Shown: positions 26,670 to 37,554, counted from the first letter of the stretch. The stretch: 64,000 bases of DNA from JAFECT01 sp035551675 (GCA_035551675.1 DASZMV010000066.1:1-64000), one strand, 5' to 3'. Numbers and translations are program-made. The notes: generated by a model from the sequence alone, not told the origin.

Positions 26670-28205
26670 ATGGACATTCGCGCCGCCGAGATCTCGGCGA
26701 TTCTCAAGACGCAGATCGCCAACTTCGGCCAGGAAGCCGACGTCTCCGACGTGGGCCAGGTGTTGTCCGTCGGCGACGGCATCGCGCGCGTGCACGGCCT
26801 CGACAAGGTCCAGGCCGGCGAGATGGTCGAGTTCCCCAAGGCCGGGGTGAAGGGCATGGCCCTCAACCTCGAACGCGACAACGTCGGCATCGTGATCTTC
26901 GGCGAAGACCGCCAGATCAAGGAAGGCGACGAAGTCCGGCGTCTTAGCGAAATCGTGGACGTGCCCGTGGGCAAGGCGCTGCTCGGTCGCGTCGTGAACC
27001 CGCTGGGCGAACCGATCGACGGCAAGGGCCCGCTGGGTGAAGCCGCCGAACGCCGGCGCGTCGACGTGAAGGCGCCCGGCATTATTCCGCGCCAGTCGGT
27101 GCACGAGCCGGTGCAGACGGGCCTGAAGGCCATCGATACTCTGATCCCGATCGGCCGCGGCCAGCGCGAGCTCATCATCGGCGACCGTCAGACCGGCAAG
27201 ACCGCCGTCGCCATCGACACCATCCTGAACCAGAAGGCCGTCAACGCCTCGGGTGACGAGGGTGCCAAGCTCTATTGCATCTACGTCGCCATCGGCCAGA
27301 AGCGCTCGACCGTCGCCCAGATCGTCAAGACGCTCGAGGATCACGGCGCGCTCGACTACACCATCGTCGTCGCCGCCACCGCGTCGGAACCGGCGCCGCT
27401 GCAGTTCCTGGCCCCGTTCGCGGGTTGCGCCATGGGCGAGTGGTTCCGCGACAATGGCATGCACGCGCTGATCATCTACGACGACCTTTCCAAGCAGGCC
27501 GTCGCCTATCGCCAGATGTCGCTGCTGCTGCGCCGCCCGCCCGGTCGTGAAGCCTATCCGGGCGACGTGTTTTATCTGCATTCGCGCCTGCTCGAGCGCG
27601 CGGCGAAGCTGAACAAGGACAACGGGTCCGGTTCGCTGACCGCGCTGCCGCTGATCGAAACCCAGGCCAACGACGTGTCGGCCTACATCCCGACCAACGT
27701 GATCTCGATCACCGACGGCCAGATCTTCCTGGAGACCGACCTGTTCTACCAGGGCATCCGTCCGGCGGTGAACGTCGGCATCTCGGTGTCGCGCGTGGGC
27801 TCTTCGGCCCAGATCAAGGCGATGAAGACCGTCGCCGGTCCGATCAAGGGCGAGCTCGCGCAGTACCGCGAAATGGCGGCCTTCGCGAAGTTCGGCTCCG
27901 ACCTCGACGTTTCAACCCAGCGTCTCCTGGCGCGCGGCGAACGCCTGACCGAACTGCTCAAGCAGCCCCAGTACGCGCCGCTCGCGGTGGAGGAACAGGT
28001 AGCGGTGATCTACGCCGGCACCCGCGGCTACCTCGACAAGATCCCCGCGTCGCAAGTCACCCGCTACGAGGCCGAACTGCTGGCGCAACTGCGCAGCAAG
28101 AACACCAAGTGGCTGGACAAGGTGCGCACCGGCAAGACGCTGACGCCGGAACTGGAAACCGAACTGAAGTCGATTCTCGAGGCCTTCTCGGCCGCGTTCG
28201 CCTGA
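26670..28205 (+). CDS. atpA: ATP synthase F1 subunit alpha
   Basis: 511 aa, standard length. Walker A GDRQTGKTAVAIDT, the catalytic-interface arginine region SVSRVGSSAQ and the N-terminal beta-barrel (GRVVNPLGEPIDG) are all present. Alpha forms the non-catalytic nucleotide sites of the alpha3beta3 head. Second gene in the operon. Confidence 0.98.
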   Translation: MDIRAAEISAILKTQIANFGQEADVSDVGQVLSVGDGIARVHGLDKVQAGEMVEFPKAGVKGMALNLERDNVGIVIFGEDRQIKEGDEVRRLSEIVDVPVGKALLGRVVNPLGEPIDGKGPLGEAAERRRVDVKAPGIIPRQSVHEPVQTGLKAIDTLIPIGRGQRELIIGDRQTGKTAVAIDTILNQKAVNASGDEGAKLYCIYVAIGQKRSTVAQIVKTLEDHGALDYTIVVAATASEPAPLQFLAPFAGCAMGEWFRDNGMHALIIYDDLSKQAVAYRQMSLLLRRPPGREAYPGDVFYLHSRLLERAAKLNKDNGSGSLTALPLIETQANDVSAYIPTNVISITDGQIFLETDLFYQGIRPAVNVGISVSRVGSSAQIKAMKTVAGPIKGELAQYREMAAFAKFGSDLDVSTQRLLARGERLTELLKQPQYAPLAVEEQVAVIYAGTRGYLDKIPASQVTRYEAELLAQLRSKNTKWLDKVRTGKTLTPELETELKSILEAFSAAFA

Positions 28206-28233
28206 CCCTGGACCTGAGGACGAGTTAAGCCCC

Positions 28234-29106
28234 ATGGCCAGTCTCAAGGAGATGCGCAACCGGATCTCGAGCGTGAAAGCCACGCAGAAGATCACCAAAG
28301 CGCTGCAGATGGTGGCGGCGGCCAAGCTCCGCGGCGCCACCGAGGCGGCCGAGCGCGCGCGGCCTTACGCACGCCGCATGGCTTCGGTCATCGCCAACCT
28401 GGCCGCCAGCGTTTCGGGCCCCAGCGCGCCCAAGCTCCTGATCGGTACCGGTTCCGACAAGACCCATCTCGTCATCGTCGCCACCGCCGACCGCGGTCTG
28501 GCGGGCGGCTTCAACTCGTCCATCGCGCGCCTGGCGCGCGAGCACATTGCGACCCTGCTCGCCCAGGGCAAGACCGTTCGCGTCATCACCATCGGACGCA
28601 AGGCGCGCGACCAGGTGCGTCGTCTCTACGGCCAGAACATTGTCGAGAGCGTCGAAGCAGGCAAGACGCCGGGCCTCGGCGTCGCTCAGGGCGTCGCCGA
28701 CCGCGTGCTGGCGATGTTCGAGGCGGGTGAGTTCGACGTCGCGACCCTGATCTATTCGCGCTTCAAGTCGGTGGTCACCCAGACCCCGACCCTTCAGCAG
28801 TTGATCCCCGCGGAAGTCGACCCCAACGCTCCGCCCATCGACCTCGGCGGCGCCGCCTACGAGTACGAGCCCGACGAGGAGACCATCCTCGCCACCCTGC
28901 TGCCGCGCAACATCGCCGTGCAAATCCTGGGCGCGCTGTACGAGAACAACGCCGGCTTCTACGCCGCTCAGATGAGCGCGATGGACTCCGCGACCCGCAA
29001 CGCCGGCGACATGATCGCCAAGATGACCCTTCTCTATAACCGCTCGCGCCAGGCTCAGATCACCAAGGAGTTGATCGAGATCATTTCCGGCGCGGAAGCC
29101 CTTTGA
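28234..29106 (+). CDS. atpG: ATP synthase F1 subunit gamma
   Basis: 290 aa with the conserved N-terminal coiled coil (MASLKEMRNRISSVKATQKI) and the C-terminal helix (ASEMSAMDSATRNA-like DSATRNAGDMI). Gamma is the rotor shaft between F0 and the catalytic head. ATG at 28234 follows atpA by 28 nt. Confidence 0.97.
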   Translation: MASLKEMRNRISSVKATQKITKALQMVAAAKLRGATEAAERARPYARRMASVIANLAASVSGPSAPKLLIGTGSDKTHLVIVATADRGLAGGFNSSIARLAREHIATLLAQGKTVRVITIGRKARDQVRRLYGQNIVESVEAGKTPGLGVAQGVADRVLAMFEAGEFDVATLIYSRFKSVVTQTPTLQQLIPAEVDPNAPPIDLGGAAYEYEPDEETILATLLPRNIAVQILGALYENNAGFYAAQMSAMDSATRNAGDMIAKMTLLYNRSRQAQITKELIEIISGAEAL

Positions 29107-29122
29107 CCGAAAGACCGTAATC

Positions 29123-30588
<1,466 letters not shown>

Positions 30589-30589
<1 letters not shown>

Positions 30590-30879
30590 TGACCACCGGT
30601 CGTCTGCACTTCTCCCTGGTTTCGCCCGAGCGCGAGGTCTTCTCCGGCGACGTCGATCAGGTCGACGCCATGGGAACCGAGGGCGGTTTCGGCGTCCTGG
30701 CCGGCCACGCGCCGTTCATGACCGCGCTGAAGGAAGGCTTCGTGTTCGTGCACGACGGCTCGGTGAAGCGCGCGTTCCTGGTGAAGGGCGGTTTCGCGGA
30801 CGTCACGCCGTGGGGCCTGACCATCCTCGCCGAACACGCCGAGGAGCACGACGAGCGCGTGCATCCCGAGCGGCATTGA
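30589..30879 (+). CDS. atpC: ATP synthase F1 subunit epsilon (short form)
   Basis: 96 aa, covering only the N-terminal beta-sandwich (LHFSLVSPEREVFSGDVDQV, then GTEGGFGVLAGHAPFM). The C-terminal helical hairpin that inhibits ATP hydrolysis in E. coli (139 aa) is missing. Short epsilon subunits are known in Alphaproteobacteria, where a separate zeta inhibitor takes over that role; zeta is not in this window. It is the last F1 gene and overlaps the next small gene. Confidence 0.93.
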
Positions 30880-31139
30880 CCGTCAGCGCCGCCAGCCTCG
30901 GCGACATCGGCGGCGTCCTGGGCGCGCTGCTCATCCTCGGCGCCTACGCCGGCATCCAGTTCGAGCGGCTGGACCCGCACGGGCTCACAGCGCTGCTGAT
31001 GAACCTCTTCGGGGCTGCCCTGGTGCTGGCCTCGCTCTATTTCAAATTCAACCTGGCCGCCGCCATGCTCGAGGCGGCGTGGGCCGTCATCGCGGGCATC
31101 GGCCTGATCCGGCTCGCGCTCGGCCGCGAGCGGCGCTAG
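30876..31139 (+). CDS. Small CBU_0592-like membrane protein
   Basis: 87 aa if started at the TTG at 30876, which overlaps the atpC stop as TTGA; the frame is open further upstream inside atpC. Two to three hydrophobic segments (GGVLGALLILGAYAGIQF, ALLMNLFGAALVLASLYF, AMLEAAWAVIAGIGLIRL) match the pattern of the small CBU_0592-type inner-membrane family of unknown function. Location and overlap suggest it is the terminal cistron of the F1 operon, possibly translationally coupled to atpC. Confidence 0.65.
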   Translation: MTVSAASLGDIGGVLGALLILGAYAGIQFERLDPHGLTALLMNLFGAALVLASLYFKFNLAAAMLEAAWAVIAGIGLIRLALGRERR

Positions 31140-31164
31140 GTTCAGGGTTCAGCCGGAGAGGCCG

Positions 31165-31830
31165 ATGTTCCTGGAAGTCGACATCCTGACCCCCGAAGAG
31201 GTCGCCCGCCTGCGCGAGCTGGCCAAGGTGGTGAAGTTCGTCGACGGCCGCGCGACCAACCCGCACTCCAAGGTCAAGAACAACACCCAGCTCGACTACG
31301 GCGATCCGCACTACAAGGAATCCGCCCAGCTGATGCACCAGGCGCTGCAGCGCTCGGGCGAGGTGCGCGACTTCGTCTTCCCCAAGATGATCGCCCCGCC
31401 TCTGCTCACCCGCTACCAGCCCGGCATGAACTACGGCGCCCACTCCGACGCGGCCTTCCTGCCACTCGGTCAGCGTCCGCTGCGCTCGGACCTGTCCTGC
31501 ACCATCTTCCTGAACGAACCCGACAGCTACGACGGCGGCGAACTGTCGGTGCGCCTGGGCACCCGCGACATCGACTTCAAGCTGAAGCCGGGCGCCGGCA
31601 TCGTCTATCCGTCCACCACCATCCACCAGGTGAAGCCCGTCACGCGCGGCGAACGCCTCGTCGGCATCACCTTCATGGAAAGCCTGGTCTCCGACCAGAC
31701 CAACCGCGAGCTGCTGTATCAGCTGAACGAGGTGCTCGCGCTGGAAGGCGAGAAGATGGACTGGGAAAACCGCACCCGCCTCTCCTACGTGTGCTCGTCG
31801 CTCTACCGCGCCTGGGGCGACGCGGGATAG
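31165..31830 (+). CDS. PKHD-type Fe(II)/2-oxoglutarate hydroxylase
   Basis: 221 aa of the PiuC/YbiX family. The double-stranded beta-helix iron ligands are His93 and Asp95 in YGAHSDAAF and His154 in STTIHQVKPV. Arg161/Arg164 in TRGERLVG are candidates for 2-oxoglutarate binding. Family members are induced with iron-uptake receptors, but the substrate is not established. No TonB receptor is adjacent. It lies 25 nt downstream of the small membrane gene on the same strand, so it may be read through from the F1 operon. The C-terminal helical tail (LLYQLNEVLALEGEK) is typical. Confidence 0.9.
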   Translation: MFLEVDILTPEEVARLRELAKVVKFVDGRATNPHSKVKNNTQLDYGDPHYKESAQLMHQALQRSGEVRDFVFPKMIAPPLLTRYQPGMNYGAHSDAAFLPLGQRPLRSDLSCTIFLNEPDSYDGGELSVRLGTRDIDFKLKPGAGIVYPSTTIHQVKPVTRGERLVGITFMESLVSDQTNRELLYQLNEVLALEGEKMDWENRTRLSYVCSSLYRAWGDAG

Positions 31831-31844
31831 ACATCCCTAACCTC

Positions 31845-31990
31845 CGCTCATCCCCGCGAAAGCGGAGACCCAGGTTTTTTTAGCAGCGCTAAGTGCGAGC
31901 GATGTTTCGTGCGCGCGGAGTCACGGCGCGCATTGCGAAGCTCCAAACCAAAAACAAAAAAGCCTGGATCCCGCTTTCGCGGGGACGAGC
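31845..31990. repeat. REP-like inverted pair between hydroxylase and rppH
   Basis: The left copy, 31845-31881, reads CGCTCATCCCCGCGAAAGCG, then GAGACCCAGG and a run of seven T. The right copy, 31956-31990, is inverted (run of A, GCCTGGATCCCGCTTTCGCG, then GGGACGAGC) and abuts the rppH stop. The pair spans about 146 nt. Its interior shares AGCAGCG and GCGATGTTT with the reverse complement of the pair at 17843-17978, hinting at a common parent element. Both copies are placed as terminators for convergent genes. Confidence 0.8.
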
Positions 31991-32482
31991 TTAGGCGCGC
32001 GCGAAGCGTCTGAACGCTTCAATCACCATGGCGTACGAAGCGCGTTTGAACGGTACGACCGTTTCGATGGCGTCCTCGAGTTTCGCCCATTTCCACGCGT
32101 CGAACTCGATCTCGTGGTGGCCTTCCAGGTCGATCTCGCGGTCCTCGCCTTCGAAGCGATAGGCGAACCACTTCTGCTTCTGTCCCAGGAATCCACGCGC
32201 CGCTTTCGAGCCGCCGTAGCCGGGCGGGAAGTCGTAGACGATCCAGCCTTCGGTTTCCGCCAAGAGCTTCACCGACCGGATGCCGGTCTCTTCCTCCAGC
32301 TCCCGCCGCGCCGCCTCTTCGAATGACTCTCCCGCGTCGACGCCGCCCTGCGGGAACTGCCAGTTGAACGGCGGCTGCGTCGCGTGCCTGCGGCCGAGCC
32401 AGACCAGGCCGTCGCGGTTGAACACCACGATGCCGACGTTGGGACGATATTTCGAAAGGTCGTGTTCGGTCTCTGCACTCAC
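31991..32482 (-). CDS. rppH: RNA pyrophosphohydrolase (Nudix)
   Basis: 163 aa with a complete Nudix box at 46-68 (GGVDAGESFEEAARRELEEE plus TGI). Flanking RppH-type motifs are VGIVVFNRDGLVWLGRR and WQFPQGG. It removes pyrophosphate from mRNA 5' ends, and related alphaproteobacterial enzymes also cleave dinucleoside polyphosphates. The ATG overlaps the stop of the upstream deacetylase gene as ATGA. It is the last cistron of the minus-strand envelope block. Confidence 0.93.
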   Translation of the reverse strand: MSAETEHDLSKYRPNVGIVVFNRDGLVWLGRRHATQPPFNWQFPQGGVDAGESFEEAARRELEEETGIRSVKLLAETEGWIVYDFPPGYGGSKAARGFLGQKQKWFAYRFEGEDREIDLEGHHEIEFDAWKWAKLEDAIETVVPFKRASYAMVIEAFRRFARA

Positions 32483-33696
32483 CGGTGCGCGATGGCCGAA
32501 GCCGGGGCGAGTTGCAAGCCCCTGGCCTTCAGACCATCGATCCAGCGCGCCGCCACCTCGACCGTGACCGGATAGGCAAAGCCGGCGCCCAGCGCCTGGC
32601 CCTTCACGCGCGCGGTCTGCTCGAGGTCGGAGAGCTGGCTCGCGATCGCTTCCGCCGACAGCTGGTCGTCGATCACCGCGTCGGCGCTCGCGCGCGCATA
32701 GCCGCCGGCTCTACGGCGCGCCTGGCCGTCGTCGATGAAGCCGACGCCGCGCGTCTTCAGTTCGCCGAGGAAGGCGCCCATGCCCTGGTCGGAACCGACG
32801 AACTTGCCGCCGAGGTAGTTGGTCACCGCGAAATAGCCGGTGGCGCGGCTGAGCAGCCAGTCGAGCCGGCGGGCCGTGTCCTGCGGGCTCGCGCTGGAGA
32901 GCAGGGTGTAGGGACCCGGGTCGTTGTCCGGATAGTCCGCGGGCTCCATCGGGATCTCGATCATCACCTCGTGGCCGTTGGCGCGAGCAAGGTCGATCCA
33001 GCCCTGCAGGCCCTGGGCATAGGGCACGAAGGACAGGGTCACTTCCGGCGGCAGGCGCTCGATGGCGGTCTTGGTCGAGGCCGGGTTGAGGCCCAGGCCA
33101 CCGACGATCAAGGCGACCTTGGGTTGGCCGTTGGACTTGAACGGCCGCGCATAGGACGAAAACGCGCTCGCGCCGTTGCCGGCGATGATCGGCAGGGGGC
33201 CGAGCGGGCTCTGCTGCGCCAGGCCCGGCATGGGGGCGGCGGGCAGGGGGTCGGCCGCGAAATGGCGCAGCGGCGGCTGCGCGACCGGGGCGGAGCTTCC
33301 GTTCGGCACGCTGCTCGCGGCCGAGCCGCCGCCGTCGGGGAAGGTGATGGTGGCGGCGCCCTGAATGGGCGGCTGGTTATTCGGATCGAAGCCCGGTGTG
33401 GTCAGGTCCTGGTACATGCCGAGCGAATCGACCGTGAACGCCTGCATGCCGGCGCCCGGCGCGACGTTCGGATCGCCCGCCTTGGGCCGGTTCAGCGCGA
33501 TACGCACCTTGGGCGCGCCCGCGTGCGGATCGCCGAGCACCACGACCAGGCCGGCCGCCGCGACCAGCACCAGAACGCCCGCGCCCGCCGCGGCCACCGT
33601 CGGCCGCTTCACGAAATCGACGAGCGCGCGCAGGCCCCTGCCCTGGGCGGGCGGGACCTGGGGACCGGCAAAGGCGGGCTGGCGCTTGGCGAACAT
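32479..33696 (-). CDS. Divergent polysaccharide deacetylase family protein
   Basis: 405 aa. One N-terminal membrane anchor (about 35-55, AAGAGVLVLVAAAGLVVVLG) is followed by a Pro/Ala-rich linker and a C-terminal NodB-related barrel from about 190. Visible motifs are KVALIVGGLGLN, VTLSFVPYAQGL, HEVMIEIPMEP and FIDDGQA. This is the divergent YibQ-like branch, associated with envelope and ctpA/envC loci. The usual NodB metal ligands are only partly conserved in this branch. It is translationally coupled to rppH. A sterol-desaturase-type gene separates it from ctpA. Confidence 0.87.
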   Translation of the reverse strand: MFAKRQPAFAGPQVPPAQGRGLRALVDFVKRPTVAAAGAGVLVLVAAAGLVVVLGDPHAGAPKVRIALNRPKAGDPNVAPGAGMQAFTVDSLGMYQDLTTPGFDPNNQPPIQGAATITFPDGGGSAASSVPNGSSAPVAQPPLRHFAADPLPAAPMPGLAQQSPLGPLPIIAGNGASAFSSYARPFKSNGQPKVALIVGGLGLNPASTKTAIERLPPEVTLSFVPYAQGLQGWIDLARANGHEVMIEIPMEPADYPDNDPGPYTLLSSASPQDTARRLDWLLSRATGYFAVTNYLGGKFVGSDQGMGAFLGELKTRGVGFIDDGQARRRAGGYARASADAVIDDQLSAEAIASQLSDLEQTARVKGQALGAGFAYPVTVEVAARWIDGLKARGLQLAPASAIAHR

Positions 33697-33745
33697 CGCC
33701 CCCCAAGATCGCGTCCCGGGAGTTAAGGAACCCTAACGGAGACGG

Positions 33746-34860
33746 TCAGGATTCGCTTCCGACATAACGTTTGAACGCGGTCCGGCGACCGAACGGCATG
33801 GCGTGCTGGGCCCAGAATCCGGAGGGCACGCTTTCGAGTTCCATGACGCCGTATTCCTCCGGCCAGGTCCCCGAGCGCGGCCGGCGGAAGGTGCCCATGA
33901 TCAATCAATGACCGGCAAGTGGATGGCGTAGTTGGCATCGACGTAGGCGTCGTCGCGGGCGTGATGCCAGTGGTGGTAGCGCGGGCTGCAGATCACATAT
34001 TCCAGCCACCCGAAGTCGAGACGCATATTGGCGTGGGCCAGGACCGCTTGCACGCCGACCAGCACGACATAGGCGTTCACTGCGTTGGGCGAAAAACCCA
34101 GGACGACGAGCGGCAGCAGCACCGAACAACGGGTCAGGATGATTTCCAGCAGATGCACCCGGCTGCCGGCCAGCCAGTCCATGTGCCGGCTGGAGTGATG
34201 CACCGCGTGGAAACGCCAGAGGAAGCCCAGTTTATGATAGGCGCGGTGCAGGACCGCCTGGAACAGATCTGCGAAGAACACGCACAGCAGAAACTGCACC
34301 CACACCGGCAGCCCCTGCAGGAAGGCGCGAAGCGGGGGAAACGCTGCGAAGGCGGCCACCGTTGCGGTCGACGCCGTGACGGTGATGAAGATGAACTGCA
34401 GGAGCATGTGGCTCATGAAGAAATAGCCCATGTCCGTGCGCCATTCGGGACGCAGCGGCGACAACGGCTTCACCGCCATCATCCGTTCGAGCGGAATGAA
34501 CACCAGCGCCGAGATCGCCAAGCTGATCAGGAACCAGTCGAGGCCGAGCGAAAAGGGCGTCTGCCCGATACGCCCGAGCGGCGTTGTCGCGCCGCCGAGC
34601 AGAACCGCGAGACCCGCGCTCAGCACGCCGGTCAACGCCACCTTGCGATCGCGGTCGGTTAGGACGGCGAAGGTGCCGAGGGAGAAGGCGGCCACCAGTC
34701 CGGCCAGCAGCAGGCTGCGCGCGAAGCCCTCGGTATAAGTCACGCGGAACTGTTGGCTGGTCAGTAAGGTCGGAAAATGGAAGGCGAGCACGCCCAACAA
34801 CGACATCAGGCCGAGGCCGCAGGCGATCGACGCGGTCCACGAACGCTTTTTCCGAATCAT
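33746..34860 (-). pseudogene. Frameshifted sterol desaturase / fatty acid hydroxylase family gene
   Basis: The N-terminal frame runs from the ATG at 34860 (GGGGAGG upstream) to a stop at 33901 and encodes about 319 aa: several membrane helices plus the His clusters HRAYH, HAVHH and HHWHH of the di-iron hydroxylase family. It stops right after HLPVID. The missing C-terminus continues in another frame from 33898 to 33746 (50 aa, MGTFRRPRSGTWPEEYGVME and onward), as in family members where D-W-L-M-G-T is continuous. A single deleted base around 33899-33905 explains this. All metal ligands lie in the first fragment, so partial function is possible. It could also be an assembly error. Confidence 0.8.
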
Positions 34861-34957
34861 GCGCGCCTCCCCGTCAGCGTGCACAAGAGCTAGGACCGGA
34901 TTCGTTGACCGGGCCTTACGGTGGACCACGCGGGTGCGGTCCAGCAAGGTGTTCGGG

Positions 34958-36358
34958 TCAGTTCTGGTTCGCCTTCGGGTCGGCCGGTTTGGCCGCGGGC
35001 GGGACGAACTTGCCGTCGGTGGCGGCGACCGTGGTGGTCGGGCCGCGCTTCAGCTTGTTCAGGTCGCCGCCCACGCTCAGCACGTCGAGCGCGCGGGTAA
35101 GCTCATAGTCGCCCTTCTTGGTGTCGAAGGTCGCCGGCGGATATTCCGACGGCATGTGGGGGGCCTTGCGCACCTTGCCCTCGTCGGCGTTGAGCGCGTT
35201 CTTGAACGACGCCTCGCTGAACTGGAACTTGTCGTCGGCCAGGCGGTCGGCCTGTTCCTTCGACTGCGCGACCTCGAGATCGGGGTCGATGCCGGTGCGC
35301 TGGATCGAGCGGCCCGACGGTGTGTAATAACGCGCGGTGGTCAGCTTCAGCGCGCCGTCCTGGCCATTGCGGATCGGGATCACCGTCTGCACCGAACCCT
35401 TGCCGAAACTGGTGATGCCCACGATCGTCGCGCGGTGACGGTCCTGCAGGGCGCCGGCCACGATCTCGGCCGCCGACGCCGTGCCCGGATTGATCAGCAC
35501 CACGATCGGCAGGCCCTTCAGCATGTCGCCGTCAGGACGCGCGTTGTAGCGCTCGACGTCGCGCGGATCGCGACCGCGCTGGGTGACCACTTCGCCGCCG
35601 TTCAGGAAACAGTCCGCCGTCTCGACCGAGGCGTCGACGATGCCGCCGGGATTGTTGCGCAGGTCGAGCACCAGGCCCTTCATGTGCGGAATGTCGTGCT
35701 GCAGCTTCAGGATCGCCGCGCGCGTATCGTCGCCGGTCTTTTCGCTGAAGTTGGTGATGCGCAGATAGCCGTAGTCGCCCTCGGCGTGTTCCTTCACCGA
35801 CTGGACCTTGATGATCTCGCGCGTCAGTTTCAGATCGAAGGGGTCCTTGCCCGGACGCACGACGGTGATGGAGACCGGGGTGCCCGGCGCGCCCTTCATC
35901 GACTTCACCGCATCGGTCAGGTTCTGACCCAGCACGCTCTGGCCGTCGATGGCGGTGATGTAGTCGCCCGCCTGCACGCCCGCGCGACCGGCCGGCGTGT
36001 CGTCCATGGGCGTGATCACCTTGATCGCGCCGTCTTCGGAAGTGACCTCGAGGCCGAGGCCGCCGTAGGAGCCTTCGGCGGTCTCCTGCAGGTCCTTCAG
36101 CTCGGACGTGTTCAAATAGTTGGAGTGCGGATCGAGCGAGGACAGCATGCCGTCCAGCGCCGCCTCGATCAGCTTCTTCTGGTCGACCTTCACCACATAC
36201 TGCTGCTGGACGATGTTCACCACGTCGCCGAACAGGGCGATCTCGTGGATCGAGTCGTTGTCCTGGATGTAGGCGGAGGTCTTGGCGTAGGCGAAGGCCC
36301 CGCATCCGACGACCATGGCGCTGACGCCGACCAGGAGGAGCTGTTTGGGAATGCGCAT
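34958..36358 (-). CDS. ctpA: C-terminal processing peptidase (S41)
   Basis: 466 aa. The N-terminal hydrophobic segment (LLLVGVSAMVVGCGAFAYA) is a signal or anchor. A PDZ domain covers about 95-175 (YGGLGLEV to ITVVRPG). The protease core has GYLRITNF, LDLRNNPGG, Ser295 in PGTASAAEI and Lys320 in TSFGKGSVQ, the Ser-Lys dyad. CtpA proteases trim periplasmic and peptidoglycan-hydrolase-related proteins. It sits 121 nt after the EnvC-like gene, the usual partner. The C-terminal tail is Pro/Lys/Ala-rich. Confidence 0.95.
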   Translation of the reverse strand: MRIPKQLLLVGVSAMVVGCGAFAYAKTSAYIQDNDSIHEIALFGDVVNIVQQQYVVKVDQKKLIEAALDGMLSSLDPHSNYLNTSELKDLQETAEGSYGGLGLEVTSEDGAIKVITPMDDTPAGRAGVQAGDYITAIDGQSVLGQNLTDAVKSMKGAPGTPVSITVVRPGKDPFDLKLTREIIKVQSVKEHAEGDYGYLRITNFSEKTGDDTRAAILKLQHDIPHMKGLVLDLRNNPGGIVDASVETADCFLNGGEVVTQRGRDPRDVERYNARPDGDMLKGLPIVVLINPGTASAAEIVAGALQDRHRATIVGITSFGKGSVQTVIPIRNGQDGALKLTTARYYTPSGRSIQRTGIDPDLEVAQSKEQADRLADDKFQFSEASFKNALNADEGKVRKAPHMPSEYPPATFDTKKGDYELTRALDVLSVGGDLNKLKRGPTTTVAATDGKFVPPAAKPADPKANQN

Positions 36359-36479
36359 GCAAGCCTCACGCTAGGGGTCCCCCATCCGGATGGACGTCGG
36401 GACGCCGCGGGGAAACCAGAAAGACCATCACCACGACCAATTCGTGGCGAAAGCGTTAGCGCGCATCAAACCAGGGAGT

Positions 36480-37517
36480 TCAGCCCGCGTCGAGGCGCCT
36501 CGCCGGATCGGCGACGTTTGGCCCCCGGCGAAGCTCCATGTAGAGCTGCGGCGCTCCGGATTCTCGTGTTCCTAGGCCCATAGCCCCGACACCCTGGCCG
36601 GAGGAGACCTGCGCCCCCGGCCTGACCTGGACCCGGTCGAGCCCGGCCATGACCACGCGCCAGTCGCCGCCGAGGCCGATCACCAGCACATTGCCCCAGC
36701 CCTTCAAGGGCCCGGCGTACTCCACCCGCCCGGACGCCGGCGCAAACACCTGGGCCCCCGCGCCGGTGCGCCAGCTCCAGCCGCTTTGGGCCGCAAGCCT
36801 GGTTCCCACCACCGGCGCCTGCAGCCGGCCGGGGTCGCCCGCGATCAGGGGCGCGCGCGGCTCCTGACCGCCGATGCCCGCGACAAGACCGCCCAGGGCG
36901 GCGTCCTGCTCCGCCTGCGCCCGCGCCTGCGGCGTCGCCGCCGACTGGTCGGCGCGCAGCCGCGCCTCCAGCCCCGCGTTCTCGCCGATCAGCCGTTCGA
37001 TCTCGGCGCGTCGCTCCAGCGTCTCGCTCTCGTCGGTGAACACCGCGCCCTCGGCCAGGGCGGCTTCGCGACGCACCTGCTGATAGGCTTCCGCGCGTTC
37101 GGTCAGGACCTTGGCCCGCTGCTGCAGGCTCGGCGTTACGGCCCGCATCAGGATCGCGGCGGTCACCGCATCGTTTGCCGAGCGCGGCGAGACCAGCAGC
37201 GCCGGCGGCGGATCTTTGGAATAGAGCTCGAGCGCGGTGAGCAGGCGGCCGAGTTCGCCGCGGTTCCGGTCCATCTCGGCGCGCAGGCCCTCTTCCTCGG
37301 CGTTCAGCGCGTTCAGCTTGGCCTGCTGAGGCCCGGCCCGCGCCGACGCCTGCTGCTGCTGGCGCATCAGCTCCGCGAGCCTCGTCTTAAGCGCGGCCGC
37401 CTCGTTCGCCACCGCCTGCGCCTCAGCCTTCAACGCATCCGCCTGCGATCCCGTCTGCGCATGCGATGGCGCGACGGCGATCAGAAGGGTGGCGGCGATC
37501 AGGAGTGCGCGACGCAT
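36480..37517 (-). CDS. EnvC-like murein hydrolase activator
   Basis: 345 aa with a signal peptide (1-20, ending SHA). A long coiled coil spans about 22-190 (Q/A/E-rich, with LKTRLAELMRQQQQ). A C-terminal LytM (M23-like) domain spans about 235-340 with GWSWRTGAGAQVFAPASG and GRVEYAGPLKGWGNVLVI. The canonical zinc ligands H-x-x-x-D and H-x-H are not evident, as expected for a degenerate activator rather than an active endopeptidase. It would stimulate amidases during septal peptidoglycan splitting. It is upstream of ctpA on the same strand. Confidence 0.88.
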   Translation of the reverse strand: MRRALLIAATLLIAVAPSHAQTGSQADALKAEAQAVANEAAALKTRLAELMRQQQQASARAGPQQAKLNALNAEEEGLRAEMDRNRGELGRLLTALELYSKDPPPALLVSPRSANDAVTAAILMRAVTPSLQQRAKVLTERAEAYQQVRREAALAEGAVFTDESETLERRAEIERLIGENAGLEARLRADQSAATPQARAQAEQDAALGGLVAGIGGQEPRAPLIAGDPGRLQAPVVGTRLAAQSGWSWRTGAGAQVFAPASGRVEYAGPLKGWGNVLVIGLGGDWRVVMAGLDRVQVRPGAQVSSGQGVGAMGLGTRESGAPQLYMELRRGPNVADPARRLDAG

Positions 37518-37554
37518 GGGCGGGAGGGTAGGCGCGGTCGGGAAAAAAGAAAAT

